Made by a program: the position numbers and the translations under genes
Notes under the pieces: generated by a model
Database searches by the model: none
Seen by the model: the letters and a program-made list of their open reading frames with translations, nothing else
What the model was told of the DNA's origin: nothing
In this document: positions 1-9,390 of the stretch, piece after piece
How positions within the stretch are numbered: position 1 is the first letter of the stretch
How the letters are laid out: each line of letters starts with the position of its first letter
Assembly: GCA_018399285.1 (NCBI GenBank)
Contig: JAGYOW010000020.1
Location: 1 to 53,146 of the forward strand
DNA from: Desulfotignum sp.
Lineage (GTDB): Bacteria; Desulfobacterota; Desulfobacteria; Desulfobacterales; Desulfobacteraceae
DNA length: 53,146 bases
Reading direction: 5' to 3'

Positions 1-53
1 ATGTCCTGTGAAACCCTTTTTGTGTTTTACAGGCAAATCATAGCGAGGATACT

Positions 54-1358
54 ATGATCACTCAGCTGGAATCTGCCCGTCAGGGCATTCTTACGTCTGA
101 AATGAAGACCATTGCCGGGCAGGAAGGTCTGGATGAGACCTTTATCCTGGATCATGTGGCAAAAGGGGAGATCGTCATCCCCTGCAATCCCAACAGAAAA
201 CATCAGAAAACCGTCGGCATCGGCACGGGCCTGCGCACCAAAGTCAATGCCTCCATCGGCACCTCGTCGGATATCTGCGACATCGGTCTGGAGGTGGAAA
301 AGGCCCGGGCCGCAGAAGAAGAATGCGCCGACACCCTTATGGAGCTGTCCGCTGCCGGTGACATGGACAAAATCCGGCGGACCGTTCTGGACAGCACAAA
401 CCTGCCCGTGGGCAATGTGCCGCTGTACCAGGCGTTCAAGGAAACCATCCGAAAACACAGAAATCCGGCAAAACTGGACCCGGAGTATCTGTTTGATCTC
501 ATAGAGCAGCAGCTGGCCGACGGATTGAGTTTCATGGCCATTCACTGCGGCATCAACCAGTATACCATCGACCGCTTGAGAAAACAGGGGTTCCGCTACG
601 GCGGCCTGGCCTCCAAAGGCGGGACGTTCATGGTGGCCTGGATGGATATCAATCAAAGGGAAAATCCGCTGTATGAACAGTTCGACCGGGTGTGCCGTCT
701 GATGAAAAAATATGATGCCGTGCTGTCTTTGGGCAACGGGATCCGGGCCGGAGCGATTCACGACAGCCATGACCGGGCCCAGATGGCAGAGATGATCATC
801 AACTGCGAACTGGCGGAGATCGGACGGGAAATGGGGTGCCAGACCATGGTGGAGGGTCCGGGCCATGTGCCTTTGGATGAGATTGAAGGCAACATCATGC
901 TGGAAAAACGCATGTCCGGCAACGCGCCCTATTATGTGCTGGGACCCATCCCCTGCGACACGGGTGCCGGATACGACCATATTTCTGCGGCCATCGGCGC
1001 GGCCAGTTCGGCCCGGTTCGGGGCCGACCTGGTGTGCTACATCACCCCGGCCGAACACCTGGCACTGCCGGATGTTCATGATGTCAGAGAAGGGGTGAGA
1101 GCCACCCGCCTGGCCGTGCGTATCGGGGATCTGGCTAAGTATCCGGACCGGCGGGACACGGAAAAACAGGCGGCCCTGGCCAGAAGGGACATGCGCTGGG
1201 AGGATCTGTCCCGGCACCTCCTGTTCCCGGACATCGCTGAGGCCGTGCGTTCAGCCCGGGCCCCGGAAGAAAAACAGACCTGCACCATGTGCGGGGATTT
1301 CTGTGCCATGAAAAAAGGCATGGAACTATTTGAAACCGATATCAAAGAGAAGAGGTAA
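54..1358 (+). CDS. thiC: ThiC-family radical SAM enzyme (ThiC or its paralogue BzaF)
   Basis: ThiC-family enzymes rearrange aminoimidazole ribotide. ThiC gives hydroxymethylpyrimidine phosphate for thiamin; the paralogue BzaF gives 5-hydroxybenzimidazole, the precursor of the cobamide lower ligand. The 434-residue product is of the short form lacking the long N-terminal extension of the E. coli enzyme. Family signatures are visible: NASIGTSSD near residue 65, EGPGHVPLDEIEGN near 268, and a C-terminal cluster motif CTMCGDFC at residues 410-417. The spacing there is CX2CX3C, one shorter than the CX2CX4C usually quoted for ThiC. Translation starts at the ATG after a GCGAGG-like ribosome site. 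The gene ends 3 bp before cobT, so the two are almost certainly co-transcribed. That context favours BzaF over ThiC, but residues alone do not let me decide. Any upstream riboswitch lies outside the window. Confidence 0.9.
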   Translation: MITQLESARQGILTSEMKTIAGQEGLDETFILDHVAKGEIVIPCNPNRKHQKTVGIGTGLRTKVNASIGTSSDICDIGLEVEKARAAEEECADTLMELSAAGDMDKIRRTVLDSTNLPVGNVPLYQAFKETIRKHRNPAKLDPEYLFDLIEQQLADGLSFMAIHCGINQYTIDRLRKQGFRYGGLASKGGTFMVAWMDINQRENPLYEQFDRVCRLMKKYDAVLSLGNGIRAGAIHDSHDRAQMAEMIINCELAEIGREMGCQTMVEGPGHVPLDEIEGNIMLEKRMSGNAPYYVLGPIPCDTGAGYDHISAAIGAASSARFGADLVCYITPAEHLALPDVHDVREGVRATRLAVRIGDLAKYPDRRDTEKQAALARRDMRWEDLSRHLLFPDIAEAVRSARAPEEKQTCTMCGDFCAMKKGMELFETDIKEKR

Positions 1359-1361
1359 TAT

Positions 1362-2423
1362 ATGTCATTGCTTGAAACCACGATTTCAGAAATCCGGAAA
1401 GAACTGGACCCGGCCGCCCTGGCAGCGGCAAAAGACCGCCTGCGCAATCAGGCCAAACCCCCGGGAAGTTTAGGCGTCATGGAAGATATCTCCGCCCGTC
1501 TGGCCGCCATCAAAGGGACCCTTGACGTCAGGCTGACCCATAAGCGTATTGTCACCTGTGCCGGGGATCATGGTGTGGTGGAAGAAGGAGTCAGTCTGTT
1601 TCCGGCGGAAGTCACGCCTCAGATGGTGCTCAATTTTGCCGGGGGCGGGGCATCCGTGAATGTGATTGCCAAACATGCCGGGGCTGAGGTCAAGGCCGCG
1701 GATATCGGGGTCAATTATGATTTTGATCCGGCATTGCCCATTTTCCACAAAAAAGTACGCCACGGCACCGCCAATTTCACCAAAGAACCGGCCATGACGC
1801 GGAACGAAGCCATCCGTTCCATCGAATCCGGCATCGAGATCGTCGCAGAGCTGGAAGCGGAATCGCCTGTGGATCTGCTGGGAACCGGGGATATGGGCAT
1901 CGGCAATACCACGCCGTCCACTGCGGTGATTGCCGCATTTTCCGGCCTGCCCGTGGAAAAACTCACGGGCCGGGGCACGGGCATCGATGATGCGGCCCTG
2001 GCCAACAAGATCGCCGTGATTCAAAAAGGGCTGGATCTGCATACACCGGATCCCAAAGATCCGCTGGATATTCTGTCCAAGGTGGGCGGTCTGGAGATCG
2101 GGGCCCTGGCCGGGCTGGTTCTGGGGGCGGCATCCCGCGGCATCCCGGTGATCTGTGACGGATTGATCTCCACGGCCGGGGCTTTGATCGCCTGCGAGCT
2201 GGCTCCGGCGGCAAAAAATTATCTGTTTGTGAGTCACCAGTCAGTGGAGATCGGCCATAAATACATGCACGACCGTCTGGGACTGTCACCGCTCATCGAT
2301 CTGAATTTCCGTCTGGGGGAGGGCACGGGTGCGGCCGTGTGCATGGAACTGCTGGATCTGTCCACCCGGATTCTGGCGGACATCAAAACCTTTGAAGAGG
2401 TAGGTGTGACCAATATCGGATAA
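1362..2423 (+). CDS. cobT: Nicotinate-nucleotide--dimethylbenzimidazole phosphoribosyltransferase CobT
   Basis: CobT transfers phosphoribose from nicotinate mononucleotide to a benzimidazole base, giving the alpha-ribazole phosphate that becomes the lower nucleotide loop of cobamides. The 353-residue length is normal. Visible signatures are PPGSLG near residue 31, GDHGVVEEGVS near 68, GTGDMGIGNTTPSTAV in mid-protein, GRGTGIDD, HQSVEIGH, and RLGEGTGAA near the C terminus, whose Glu (about residue 320) is the catalytic base in characterised CobT. The ATG follows the upstream ThiC-family gene by 3 bp; the ribosome site AGAAGAGG lies in the end of that gene. The pairing of base synthesis with base activation suggests a two-gene cobamide lower-ligand unit. 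Confidence 0.95.
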   Translation: MSLLETTISEIRKELDPAALAAAKDRLRNQAKPPGSLGVMEDISARLAAIKGTLDVRLTHKRIVTCAGDHGVVEEGVSLFPAEVTPQMVLNFAGGGASVNVIAKHAGAEVKAADIGVNYDFDPALPIFHKKVRHGTANFTKEPAMTRNEAIRSIESGIEIVAELEAESPVDLLGTGDMGIGNTTPSTAVIAAFSGLPVEKLTGRGTGIDDAALANKIAVIQKGLDLHTPDPKDPLDILSKVGGLEIGALAGLVLGAASRGIPVICDGLISTAGALIACELAPAAKNYLFVSHQSVEIGHKYMHDRLGLSPLIDLNFRLGEGTGAAVCMELLDLSTRILADIKTFEEVGVTNIG

Positions 2424-2445
2424 TTGTTCGATTTTTCCGGCCGGG

Positions 2446-3730
2446 TTATTGTCCCAGCATCATGCGGATGATCTCCCGGTCGGTTTCCCGCATGCCGTCC
2501 CGGCCCAGGCGCCCGATGTTGACAATGGTATTTTCCACGCCTTTTTCACGATCCCGTCCTCGCCGTAAAACTGTTTGCCTTTCTGGAACATGAAAACCCC
2601 AGAAGTCCGGCTTCCACAGACATGGCGATCTTGGCGGCGCACGAGGGTTTCAAGCCTCGTCACAGATGATGCCGGACACCATGGCCAGGGCATTGACAGC
2701 CGGTGGGCGATCTCCCGGCAGCCACCGGCCCCCGTGGAGCCAGGGAGATCCCGGCCCCGGCCCCCGCCCCCGCGCTCACGGCCCCGCCAGTAGGCGGACA
2801 GCCGCCGATGCCGGTTTTCTGGTGAATGGTCACCAGACAGGAGACCAGCAGGGCCCGGAACAAGGTGTCTGGATCCACGCCCAAATGCTTCCCATACACC
2901 ACCACGGGCACGGATGCCGTGATGCCCTGATTGCCCGAACCGGATACGATCATCACGGGAGTTCACATCCGCTCATCCGGGCGTCGGACCCGCCGGCGGC
3001 CATGGCTTTGGCCCTGACCTTGATGTCATCCCCCACACTTCCATCAGCACCGTGCCGATATTGGCCCCCCAGGTCCCGGATACTCCTGCTCGGCAATGGC
3101 CATGTTGAGGTCCACCATTTCTTGCAGCAGGGTTTTAACTTCGAAAGGGGTCACGGAAGAAGCAAAATCCACTATATCCTCGACATTGAGCAGGGTCCGG
3201 TCCGTGAGTACCGTGGCGTTGACCTCGTCACAATCCTGGTTCCGGTACACAATATCGCCGTCTTTTTCGATTAGAACAATATTGGTGTGAAAAATGGGAA
3301 ATCTGAACCATGGCCCGGGACGATCCTTTGAAAACCGTGACTTTCAGATCAAACAAAAATGTCGGTGGTCAGCGGTAACACATGAATATCACAGGTTTCC
3401 AGAAACTGCCGGATCCGCTGTTTGCCGACTTCATCCACATGGGCGATCACTTCCAGCATTTCATCGGCATTTCCCGCGGCAATCCCGGCCGCCGCCCGCG
3501 GCAATGCCACGCAGTCCCCCCCCGTATTGGGCACCACCACACTTTTGACGTTTTTAACGATATTGTCGCTGGCCTCGATCGTGACCCGGTCCGGCAGGTT
3601 CTTGAGCACTGCGGCGGCCCGGGCTGCGGCATAGGCCACGGCAATGGGCTCGGTGCATCTATGGCCGGCACCAGTTCTTCTTTTAGGATGTTCAGGATAT
3701 GTTCCCCGTACCGGGGATCGGTTTTTCCAT
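2446..3730 (-). pseudogene. L-cysteine desulfidase-like protein (UPF0597/CyuA family), frameshifted
   Basis: Read on the minus strand, pieces of one protein of about 430 residues appear in changing frames. In order they are: a start ATG at 3730 followed by a Lys/Asp-rich beginning; the GCTEP-type segment (here split by one extra base); an NTGG segment in the stretch IVKNVKSVVVPNTGG; a middle part containing TVLTDRTLLNVEDI; the SGSGNQGITASVPVV segment; and a C terminus ending REIIRMMLGQ at the TAA at 2446. This order is that of the UPF0597 family, which includes the E. coli L-cysteine desulfidase CyuA (YhaM) and binds an iron-sulfur cluster. At least five frame changes are needed, including the loss of one A right after the start codon. 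In a live copy it would release sulfide, pyruvate and ammonia from cysteine. I suspect sequence error rather than decay. Confidence 0.75.
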
Positions 3731-4007
3731 TTATTTTATTCCTTTTTAAAACCAATCTTGTTTTGATTATCAGAAATATATCGCAATTCCCGAATCTGAT
3801 CAATTGAAATCACCCTGACACAACATATAAAAAAAAAAAAGACTGTTATTTTCCGGCCGGCTCTGGATATGTAATCATGCACAATACAGGCATGAAGCCT
3901 GAAGAAAACGAAAAATTTTTTGTCACTTCTATATGTAAAACCCAAGCTATGAAGGCATGTCCCGGAACCGATAAGAGCCATGGTTTTTTTCATAAGGAGT
4001 GCGTGAT
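3731..4007. other. AT-rich intergenic region between divergent genes
   Basis: This is a spacer of about 280 bp between the divergent desulfidase-like gene and the transporter operon. It is much richer in A and T than its surroundings and has a run of twelve A (about 3829-3840). I see a small inverted repeat, CAGGC-ATGAA-GCCTG, at 3888-3902, and a strong ribosome site AAGGAG at 3994-3999, 8 nt before the ATG at 4008. No convincing pair of promoter hexamers or known riboswitch is apparent, though promoters for both flanking genes should lie here. Confidence 0.5.
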
Positions 4008-4111
4008 ATGGCGTTACCTGACCGGACCGTCCAGCCAACATCCGACCCCCGCTTCTTCAGCCTGTAACGGACAAGATTTCTGCCGGGACCCTGAAGGGGT
4101 GGGCCGTCTTT

Positions 4112-5671
4112 GTGCTGATTGCCGCAGGAATTCTTTTTTCAGCTTTTTCCGGCCCGGTATGGGCGGATGACCGTGACATCCGCATTGCCGACGGCAAAGG
4201 GGACTGGGGATATCCCACCCCGTTCCGGCATTATCCCCGGGGACCCGGGTATATCCGCATGTCCTGGGTATTTGACACCCTGGTGTGGAAGGATCAGAAA
4301 GGATATGTGCCGGGTCTGGCCACACACTGGGCCTATGATCCGCAACACCTGGCGTTCACTTTTCACCTGGACCCGGCGGCCCTGTGGCATGACGGCACAC
4401 CGGTCACGGCCCATGATGTGGTGTTCACCCTTGCTTATTTTCAGCAGCACCCGTACCAGTGGATTTCCATTGATGCCGTGGACCGGGCCAAAGCCGTGGA
4501 TGATCATACCGTGACCATTTATCTGTCAAAGCCCTATGCCCCGTTTCTGTCGGATATCGGGGGCACCATGCCCGTGATCCCCAAACATGTGTGGGAAAAA
4601 ATCACTGAGCCGGAGTCCTGTATTGATTCCGCCTGCATGGTGGGCAGCGGGCCTTATGTGTTCAAAGATTTCGATAAAACCCAGGGCACCTATCTGTACG
4701 AGGCATTTGAACACTATTACCAGGGGCGGCCGAAAAAACAGCGCCTGATTTACGTGCGCACGTCCAAAGCGCTGATGTCCCTGGTCACGGGCCAGGCAGA
4801 TCTGGCCAACATCCAGCCGGACATGGCCGGATCCCTGGAAAAAAAAGGGCTGACCGTGATTGAAAACGAGCGGGGCTGGAACAAGAAACTGATGATCAAC
4901 CACACCAGACCCCCGTTTGATGACCGACGTTTCCGGCAGGCCCTGGCCTATGCCATCGATCCGCAGGAGATCATCGACAAGTCCCACCGGGGATTCGGCA
5001 CACCCGCCTCATACGGTCTGTTGAGCATCGATCATGAGATGTACAACCCGGACACGCCGGATTATCCTTACAACCCGGAAAAGGCCAGGCAGATCATTAC
5101 GGATTTGGGCTGGACCCCGGGACCGGACGGCATGTTTCATAAAGACGGGCAGCCCCTGGCCCTGGAGCTGATCGCCTCCAATCTCACGGTGGCCGGGGAA
5201 AGTGTATCCGACCGGGACGGGGAGATCATTGCCCGGCAGCTCACGGATATCGGCATCAAAGTCACCCTGGTGAACCAGGAGCAGACCACCACGGACAGCC
5301 GGGTGAAAAAACGGGATTTCGATCTGGCCGTGTCCGGCCACGGCGGTATTTCCGGGGACCCCAAAATACTCAATGAAATGACTTCTTCCGTGTACGGGGG
5401 CGGGTCCGTGAACAGCGCCCGGTATGATACCTGCCCGGAACTCAATGCCCTGATGGATGCCCAGATGACGGAGATGGACCCGGAAAAACGAAAACGCCTG
5501 GTGTTTGACATTCAGGCGGTCTATGCCCGGGAGCTGCCTGCCATCTCTTTGTATTATCCCGTGACCCTGGCCGGGTACAACCCGGACAAAGGTATTAAAT
5601 GGTTTTACACCCGGGGCGGCATCAGCAAAGGCGTGCCCATTCCCCAGAACAAACTGGCCCTGATCCGGTAA
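4112..5671 (+). CDS. ABC transporter substrate-binding protein, family 5 (peptide/nickel type)
   Basis: This is the periplasmic binding protein of an Opp/Dpp/Nik-type importer. The SBP_bac_5 fold is recognisable from GLATHWAYDP near residue 66, the block LWHDGTPVTAHDVVFT near 91, VGSGPYVFKDF near 177 and RFRQALAYAIDPQEII near 273. The open frame begins at GTG 4112, giving a hydrophobic stretch and a signal cleavage site at VWA|DD, but it has no positive N-terminal charge. The frame is open upstream to 4022 and reads TDKISAGTLKGWAVF before this GTG, which would complete a normal signal peptide. A strong ribosome site stands before ATG 4008, in another frame. I infer that the true start is ATG 4008 and that one indel lies between about 4020 and 4070. 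It is the first gene of a five-gene transporter operon. Confidence 0.88.
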   Translation: MLIAAGILFSAFSGPVWADDRDIRIADGKGDWGYPTPFRHYPRGPGYIRMSWVFDTLVWKDQKGYVPGLATHWAYDPQHLAFTFHLDPAALWHDGTPVTAHDVVFTLAYFQQHPYQWISIDAVDRAKAVDDHTVTIYLSKPYAPFLSDIGGTMPVIPKHVWEKITEPESCIDSACMVGSGPYVFKDFDKTQGTYLYEAFEHYYQGRPKKQRLIYVRTSKALMSLVTGQADLANIQPDMAGSLEKKGLTVIENERGWNKKLMINHTRPPFDDRRFRQALAYAIDPQEIIDKSHRGFGTPASYGLLSIDHEMYNPDTPDYPYNPEKARQIITDLGWTPGPDGMFHKDGQPLALELIASNLTVAGESVSDRDGEIIARQLTDIGIKVTLVNQEQTTTDSRVKKRDFDLAVSGHGGISGDPKILNEMTSSVYGGGSVNSARYDTCPELNALMDAQMTEMDPEKRKRLVFDIQAVYARELPAISLYYPVTLAGYNPDKGIKWFYTRGGISKGVPIPQNKLALIR

Positions 5672-5713
5672 AACGAATGGATCCGGTTGGGTGACCGCTC
5701 ACAAAGAGATTTT

Positions 5714-6688
5714 ATGCAAGCTTCTACCCGACATACCTGGCTGACCCCGGTGCTGGCCTATCTGGCTGCAGCCCTGATCCTGGCTTTTTTGAGCCACAGC
5801 CTGCCCCGGATGCTGCCCGGTGATTTTGTCACGGCCATGTACGGGGCTTCCGATGTCACCCTCACGGCAGAGCAGGCCGCGGACCTTCGGGCCCTGTACC
5901 AGGATAATTCCGGGTTCACGGCCTTTTTAGGCCGGGTCTTTTGCCTGGACTGGGGGTATTCCTACGCGTTTCAGGCCCCGGTGGCGGCCCTGTTTTTCGA
6001 TGCCCTTCCCTGGACCCTGGTGCTCATGGGCACGGCCCATGTGCTGTCTTCGATTCTGGGATTTGTGCTGGGCGTGGAAGCGGCCTGGCGGCGGGGCACC
6101 CGCACGGAAAAGGCCGGGGTGGGCCTCATGACCGTGCTGGAAGGGATTCCGGAACTGTGTTCCGGGGTCCTGCTGCTGCTGGTATTTGCGTTGAATCTGG
6201 GCTGGTTTCCCGCCGCCGGGGCCCAGACCGCGTATGCCGATCACACCTTTGTGCAGCAGGTGGCGGATCGGCTGCACCACCTGGCCCTGCCGCTGACCAC
6301 CCTGGTTCTGGCCTATTTCCCCGGCAATTTTCTGCTGGCCCGGGCCGGCATGGTCATGGTGATGAAAAGCCCGTTTGTTTTAACGGCCCGGGCCAAGGGA
6401 TTGCCGCCATTGCGGGTGCGGTACGCCCATGCGGCCCGCAACGCGCTTTTGCCCCTGGTGACCCGGTTCGGGCTGCGGTTTGCCTTTATGATCACAGGTG
6501 CCCTGGTGGTGGAAACCCTTTTTTCCTATCCCGGCCTGGGCACCCTGCTGTTCAATGCCATTGCCATGCGGGACCTGCCTTTGATCCAGGGCATTGTTCT
6601 GGCGGCATCCATCATGGTGCTGGGAATCAACCTGGCCCTGGAATTTGTCTATATCCTGCTGGATCCCCGGGTGGCCCATGCATCTTGA
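5714..6688 (+). CDS. ABC transporter permease, OppB/DppB/NikB type
   Basis: Inner-membrane permease subunit of the peptide/nickel-type importer. The 324-residue protein starts with a hydrophobic segment (LAYLAAALILAFLSHSLPR), followed by the typical NikB/DppB lead PGDFV. It has about six membrane spans. The cytoplasmic coupling loop, which contacts the ATPase, reads ARAKGLPPLRVRYAHAARNA near residue 230. An in-frame TTG lies 27 bp upstream at 5687. I prefer ATG 5714, which has AAAGAGA before it and gives a positive N terminus (MQASTRH). The 3' end overlaps the next permease by 11 bp, indicating translational coupling. The substrate cannot be told from this subunit. Confidence 0.88.
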   Translation: MQASTRHTWLTPVLAYLAAALILAFLSHSLPRMLPGDFVTAMYGASDVTLTAEQAADLRALYQDNSGFTAFLGRVFCLDWGYSYAFQAPVAALFFDALPWTLVLMGTAHVLSSILGFVLGVEAAWRRGTRTEKAGVGLMTVLEGIPELCSGVLLLLVFALNLGWFPAAGAQTAYADHTFVQQVADRLHHLALPLTTLVLAYFPGNFLLARAGMVMVMKSPFVLTARAKGLPPLRVRYAHAARNALLPLVTRFGLRFAFMITGALVVETLFSYPGLGTLLFNAIAMRDLPLIQGIVLAASIMVLGINLALEFVYILLDPRVAHAS

Positions 6689-7517
6689 TGCCGGACACCG
6701 GATCAGGAGGGATCCCTGGTTTCTCACGGGGGCCGCCCTGCTGGGCCTGTTGTTTTGCCTGGCCGTTTTCGGGCCGGTGCTGATGCCCTGGGATCCCTAC
6801 GACACCTCCTTTATCCCGCTGGATCCGCCGTCGGCCCGGCACTGGCTGGGCATCAACGACGGGGGCATGGATATTTTCGCCGAACTGCTGTCCGGATTGA
6901 GAAACACCCTGATCTTCGGGCTGACGGCGGCATCCGCCGGCCTGATCCTGGGATCCGTGACCGGACTGTTTGCCGCCTGGCAGGGCGGGTGGGTGGACCA
7001 GATTCTCATGCGTCTGGCCGACATTGTGCTGGCGATTCCATCCGTCATGATTCTGATCCTGCTGGCTGCTTTTTTTCAGCCCCAGCCCTGGGTGCTGGCA
7101 CTGACCCTGGCGGCCCTGACCTGGCCCACCACGGCCCGGGGGATCAGGGCCCAGGCCCTGACCCTGAAACACGGGCTGCACATCCAGGCAGCCCGGCACA
7201 TGGGCGGATCTTCCCGGTACATCATTTTCCGGCACCTGATGCCGGAACTGTTTCCCTTGTACCTGATCAACTTTGCGGCCAAACTGCGCATGGCCGTGTT
7301 CATGGAAGCGTCCCTGGCGTTTCTGGGGCTGTTCGATCCTTCCCTGAAATCCCTGGGCCTGATGATCAGTTTTGCGCTTAAATATTATTATATGGATATC
7401 TGGGCCCACTGGCTGATGCCGCCGGTGTTGCTGCTGTCTTTTCTGATCATGGGCACCACGTTTGTGACCATCAGCCTGGAACGGGTGTTCGATCCCCGGC
7501 TGAAAACCGCTTTATAA
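6678..7517 (+). CDS. ABC transporter permease, OppC/DppC/NikC type
   Basis: Second permease of the importer, 279 residues. Its N terminus is [14 protein letters not shown], a charged start followed by the first membrane span, as in DppC/NikC. The DPYDTSF and [19 protein letters not shown] stretch corresponds to the family's conserved LGTDxxGRDxxSR region, here altered. The coupling loop is [20 protein letters not shown] near residue 170, and the [11 protein letters not shown] motif follows. The frame is open further upstream to 6594, but that extension merely overlaps the preceding gene. The ATG at 6678 gives the usual length and an 11-bp overlap with the upstream permease. Confidence 0.88.
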   Translation: MHLDAGHRIRRDPWFLTGAALLGLLFCLAVFGPVLMPWDPYDTSFIPLDPPSARHWLGINDGGMDIFAELLSGLRNTLIFGLTAASAGLILGSVTGLFAAWQGGWVDQILMRLADIVLAIPSVMILILLAAFFQPQPWVLALTLAALTWPTTARGIRAQALTLKHGLHIQAARHMGGSSRYIIFRHLMPELFPLYLINFAAKLRMAVFMEASLAFLGLFDPSLKSLGLMISFALKYYYMDIWAHWLMPPVLLLSFLIMGTTFVTISLERVFDPRLKTAL

Positions 7518-7545
7518 CCTCAACCCTTTAAGGTATGATATCTTC

Positions 7546-8584
7546 GTGCGGATCACCATAAAAAAACTGACGGTTCAATATACGGAAGACGACCACTCTC
7601 TGCTGGCTCTGGACGGGGTGAACCTGACCCTGGCGCCGGGACGTATCACGGCCCTGGTGGGGGAATCCGGTTCCGGCAAAACCACTCTGGGCAAAGCCAT
7701 CATGGGACTTTTGCCGGACAATGCAAAGGTCAAAGGAGAGATCTTTCTGGGTCAGGGAAAATCTGCTGGCGTTTGATGAGGCCCGCATGACCCCGATCCG
7801 CTGGTGGGCCAAAGCGGCCATGGTGTTTCAAAACGGGGCCGCCAATCTCAACCCCGTGCATCGGCTGAAAGATCAGGTGGCCGAACCGTTGATCCAGCGG
7901 GGCACCCCGGAAAAAACAGGCACTGGAAATGGCCCAAACTCCGGTTGACCACCATGGGCCTGGCACCGGAACTGGCAGACCGGTATCCCCATGAATTGAG
8001 CGGCGGCCAGGTCCAGCGGGGACTGGCCAAGGGCCTGATCCTGACCCGCCCTGTTGATTTTAGATGAACCCACGGCGGCGTTGGATGCCGTGACCCAAAC
8101 TTTGTCGCGGACGTGATTCAACAATGCCGCCCAAAACAAAAAGTGTGCTCATCACCCATGACCTGGATCTTGGCCGGGGCTCTGGCCGATGAAATTGCCG
8201 TGCTCTATCTGGGCCAGATCATGGAACACCTGCCCGGCAGGGATCTGCTGGAGCACCCGGCCCATCCCTATACTCCTGGTTCTGGCCCGGGGCCTTTCCC
8301 CACCATGGACGCGGTGCGGGACTTGGGCGGAACTGGGGACGCGTTCTACCGGATGGTCCACGCCCATGCCGCGGATAACGGCCACACCCATGTGCACACC
8401 CATGTGGCAAGCCCCGGACGCGTTTCACCAGGCGGGCATGCCCCGCCGGAAGGGTGTTTGTTCCAGCCCCGGTGCACCCAGGCCATCCCGCCTGGGATCT
8501 GTGGCCATGGAGATCACGCCGGACGGGGACCATCGGGTGCGTCATGCCTGCGGGGCGGGATCGCCCGGGGCCCCTGCATTTTGA
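7546..8584 (+). pseudogene. ABC transporter ATPase, OppD/DppD/NikD type, frameshifted
   Basis: First of two ATPases of the importer. The start GTG 7546 opens a clean N terminus with Walker [17 protein letters not shown]. The frame breaks near 7745. The Q-loop region, the signature LSGGQVQRG (about 8000), Walker B LDEPTAALDAVT (about 8065) and the switch histidine (ITHDLDL, about 8150) then appear in successive frames. The C-terminal domain carries HPAHPYT and the GCLFQPRC motif of oligopeptide/nickel ATPases. Between these two lies a histidine-rich stretch (8356-8407; HAHAADNGHTHVHTH) that would suit metal handling. The protein ends at TGA 8584, overlapping the next ATPase by about 41 bp. At least six indels are needed, probably sequencing errors, because the permeases and binding protein are intact. 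Confidence 0.8.
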
Positions 8585-9355
8585 ACAGGTGGCCAAATCC
8601 TATGGCAAAGTCACGGCCCCATCCACGGATCTGGACGCTCATGGCCGGAGAGGTGTTCTGTCTGGTGGGAGAAACGGATCCGCAAAACCACCCTGGCCAT
8701 GATTGCGGCGGGGCCGTTTTCCCCGGACCAGGGAACCCGCACCTAGGGCCGGGACATGGACCTGTGGATGAAAAAAAAGAGGCTGCATCCCTGGCCACCC
8801 GTATCGGAATCATCTACCAGAACCCGGCGGAATCCGTGAGCCACCGGCCTCGCCACGGTGTTTGAAATCGTGGCGGAGCCGCTTCGGATCCACAAAACCG
8901 TCAGGGACGAATCCGCACTGGCAGACCGGGTCAAAGGGGCCCTGTCCGATGTGCGGCTGTCCTGTGCCCCGGAATTTCTGAAGCGCTATCCCCATGAACT
9001 GAACATGGGGGCCATCCAGCGGGTCTGCCTGGCCCGGGCCCTGGTGCATGAACCCGACTTGCTGGTTGCCGACGAACCCACCAGCGCCCTGGATCCCAGT
9101 GTTCAGGCCAAGGTGCTCAAAATGCTCTTGATCCTTCAGATCGAAAAAGGGGTGACCCTGCTGTTTGTCACCCACAACATCGGACTGGCACGAAAAGTGG
9201 CGGACCGCATCGGGGTGATGTCCGGGGGCCGGATCATTGAAACGGGCCCGGCGGCCCGGATCATCAACCATCCGGCCCATGAATACACCCGAACCCTGAT
9301 CCGCAGCGCCCAGGGCCTGATCCGGCCCCGGGCGCCCGTGTCTTCATCCGTATGA
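8544..9355 (+). pseudogene. ABC transporter ATPase, OppF/DppF/NikE type, frameshifted in its 5' half
   Basis: Second ATPase of the importer. I place the start at ATG 8544 (MPAGRDRPGPLHFEQVAKSY). Walker A is split between frames near 8665-8700 (FCLVGETGSGKTT when merged). From about 8858 the frame is clean and reads through VFEIVAEPLRIH, an altered signature segment (YPHELNMGAIQRV instead of LSGGQxQR), Walker B DLLVADEPTSALD, the H-loop LLFVTHNIGLARKVADR, and the C-terminal YTRTLIRSAQ. The ELNMGA signature departs from consensus inside the clean half, so it may be real. The 3' end lies 35 bp before the TrmO-like gene. Confidence 0.8.
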
Positions 9356-9390
9356 AAAAATTAAAAAACACTGATCATCAAGGAGACCCC

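Noticed and set aside
27-1217. A 396-codon open frame antisense to the ThiC-family gene
   Set aside because: It is a shadow of a GC-rich gene: no ribosome site, odd His/Gly-rich composition, and the opposite strand encodes a clear enzyme.
7546-9355. Idea that the two ATPases are one fused double-domain protein
   Set aside because: After frame correction the first ends at TGA 8584 and the second has its own ATG at 8544; a 41-bp overlap of two genes fits better.
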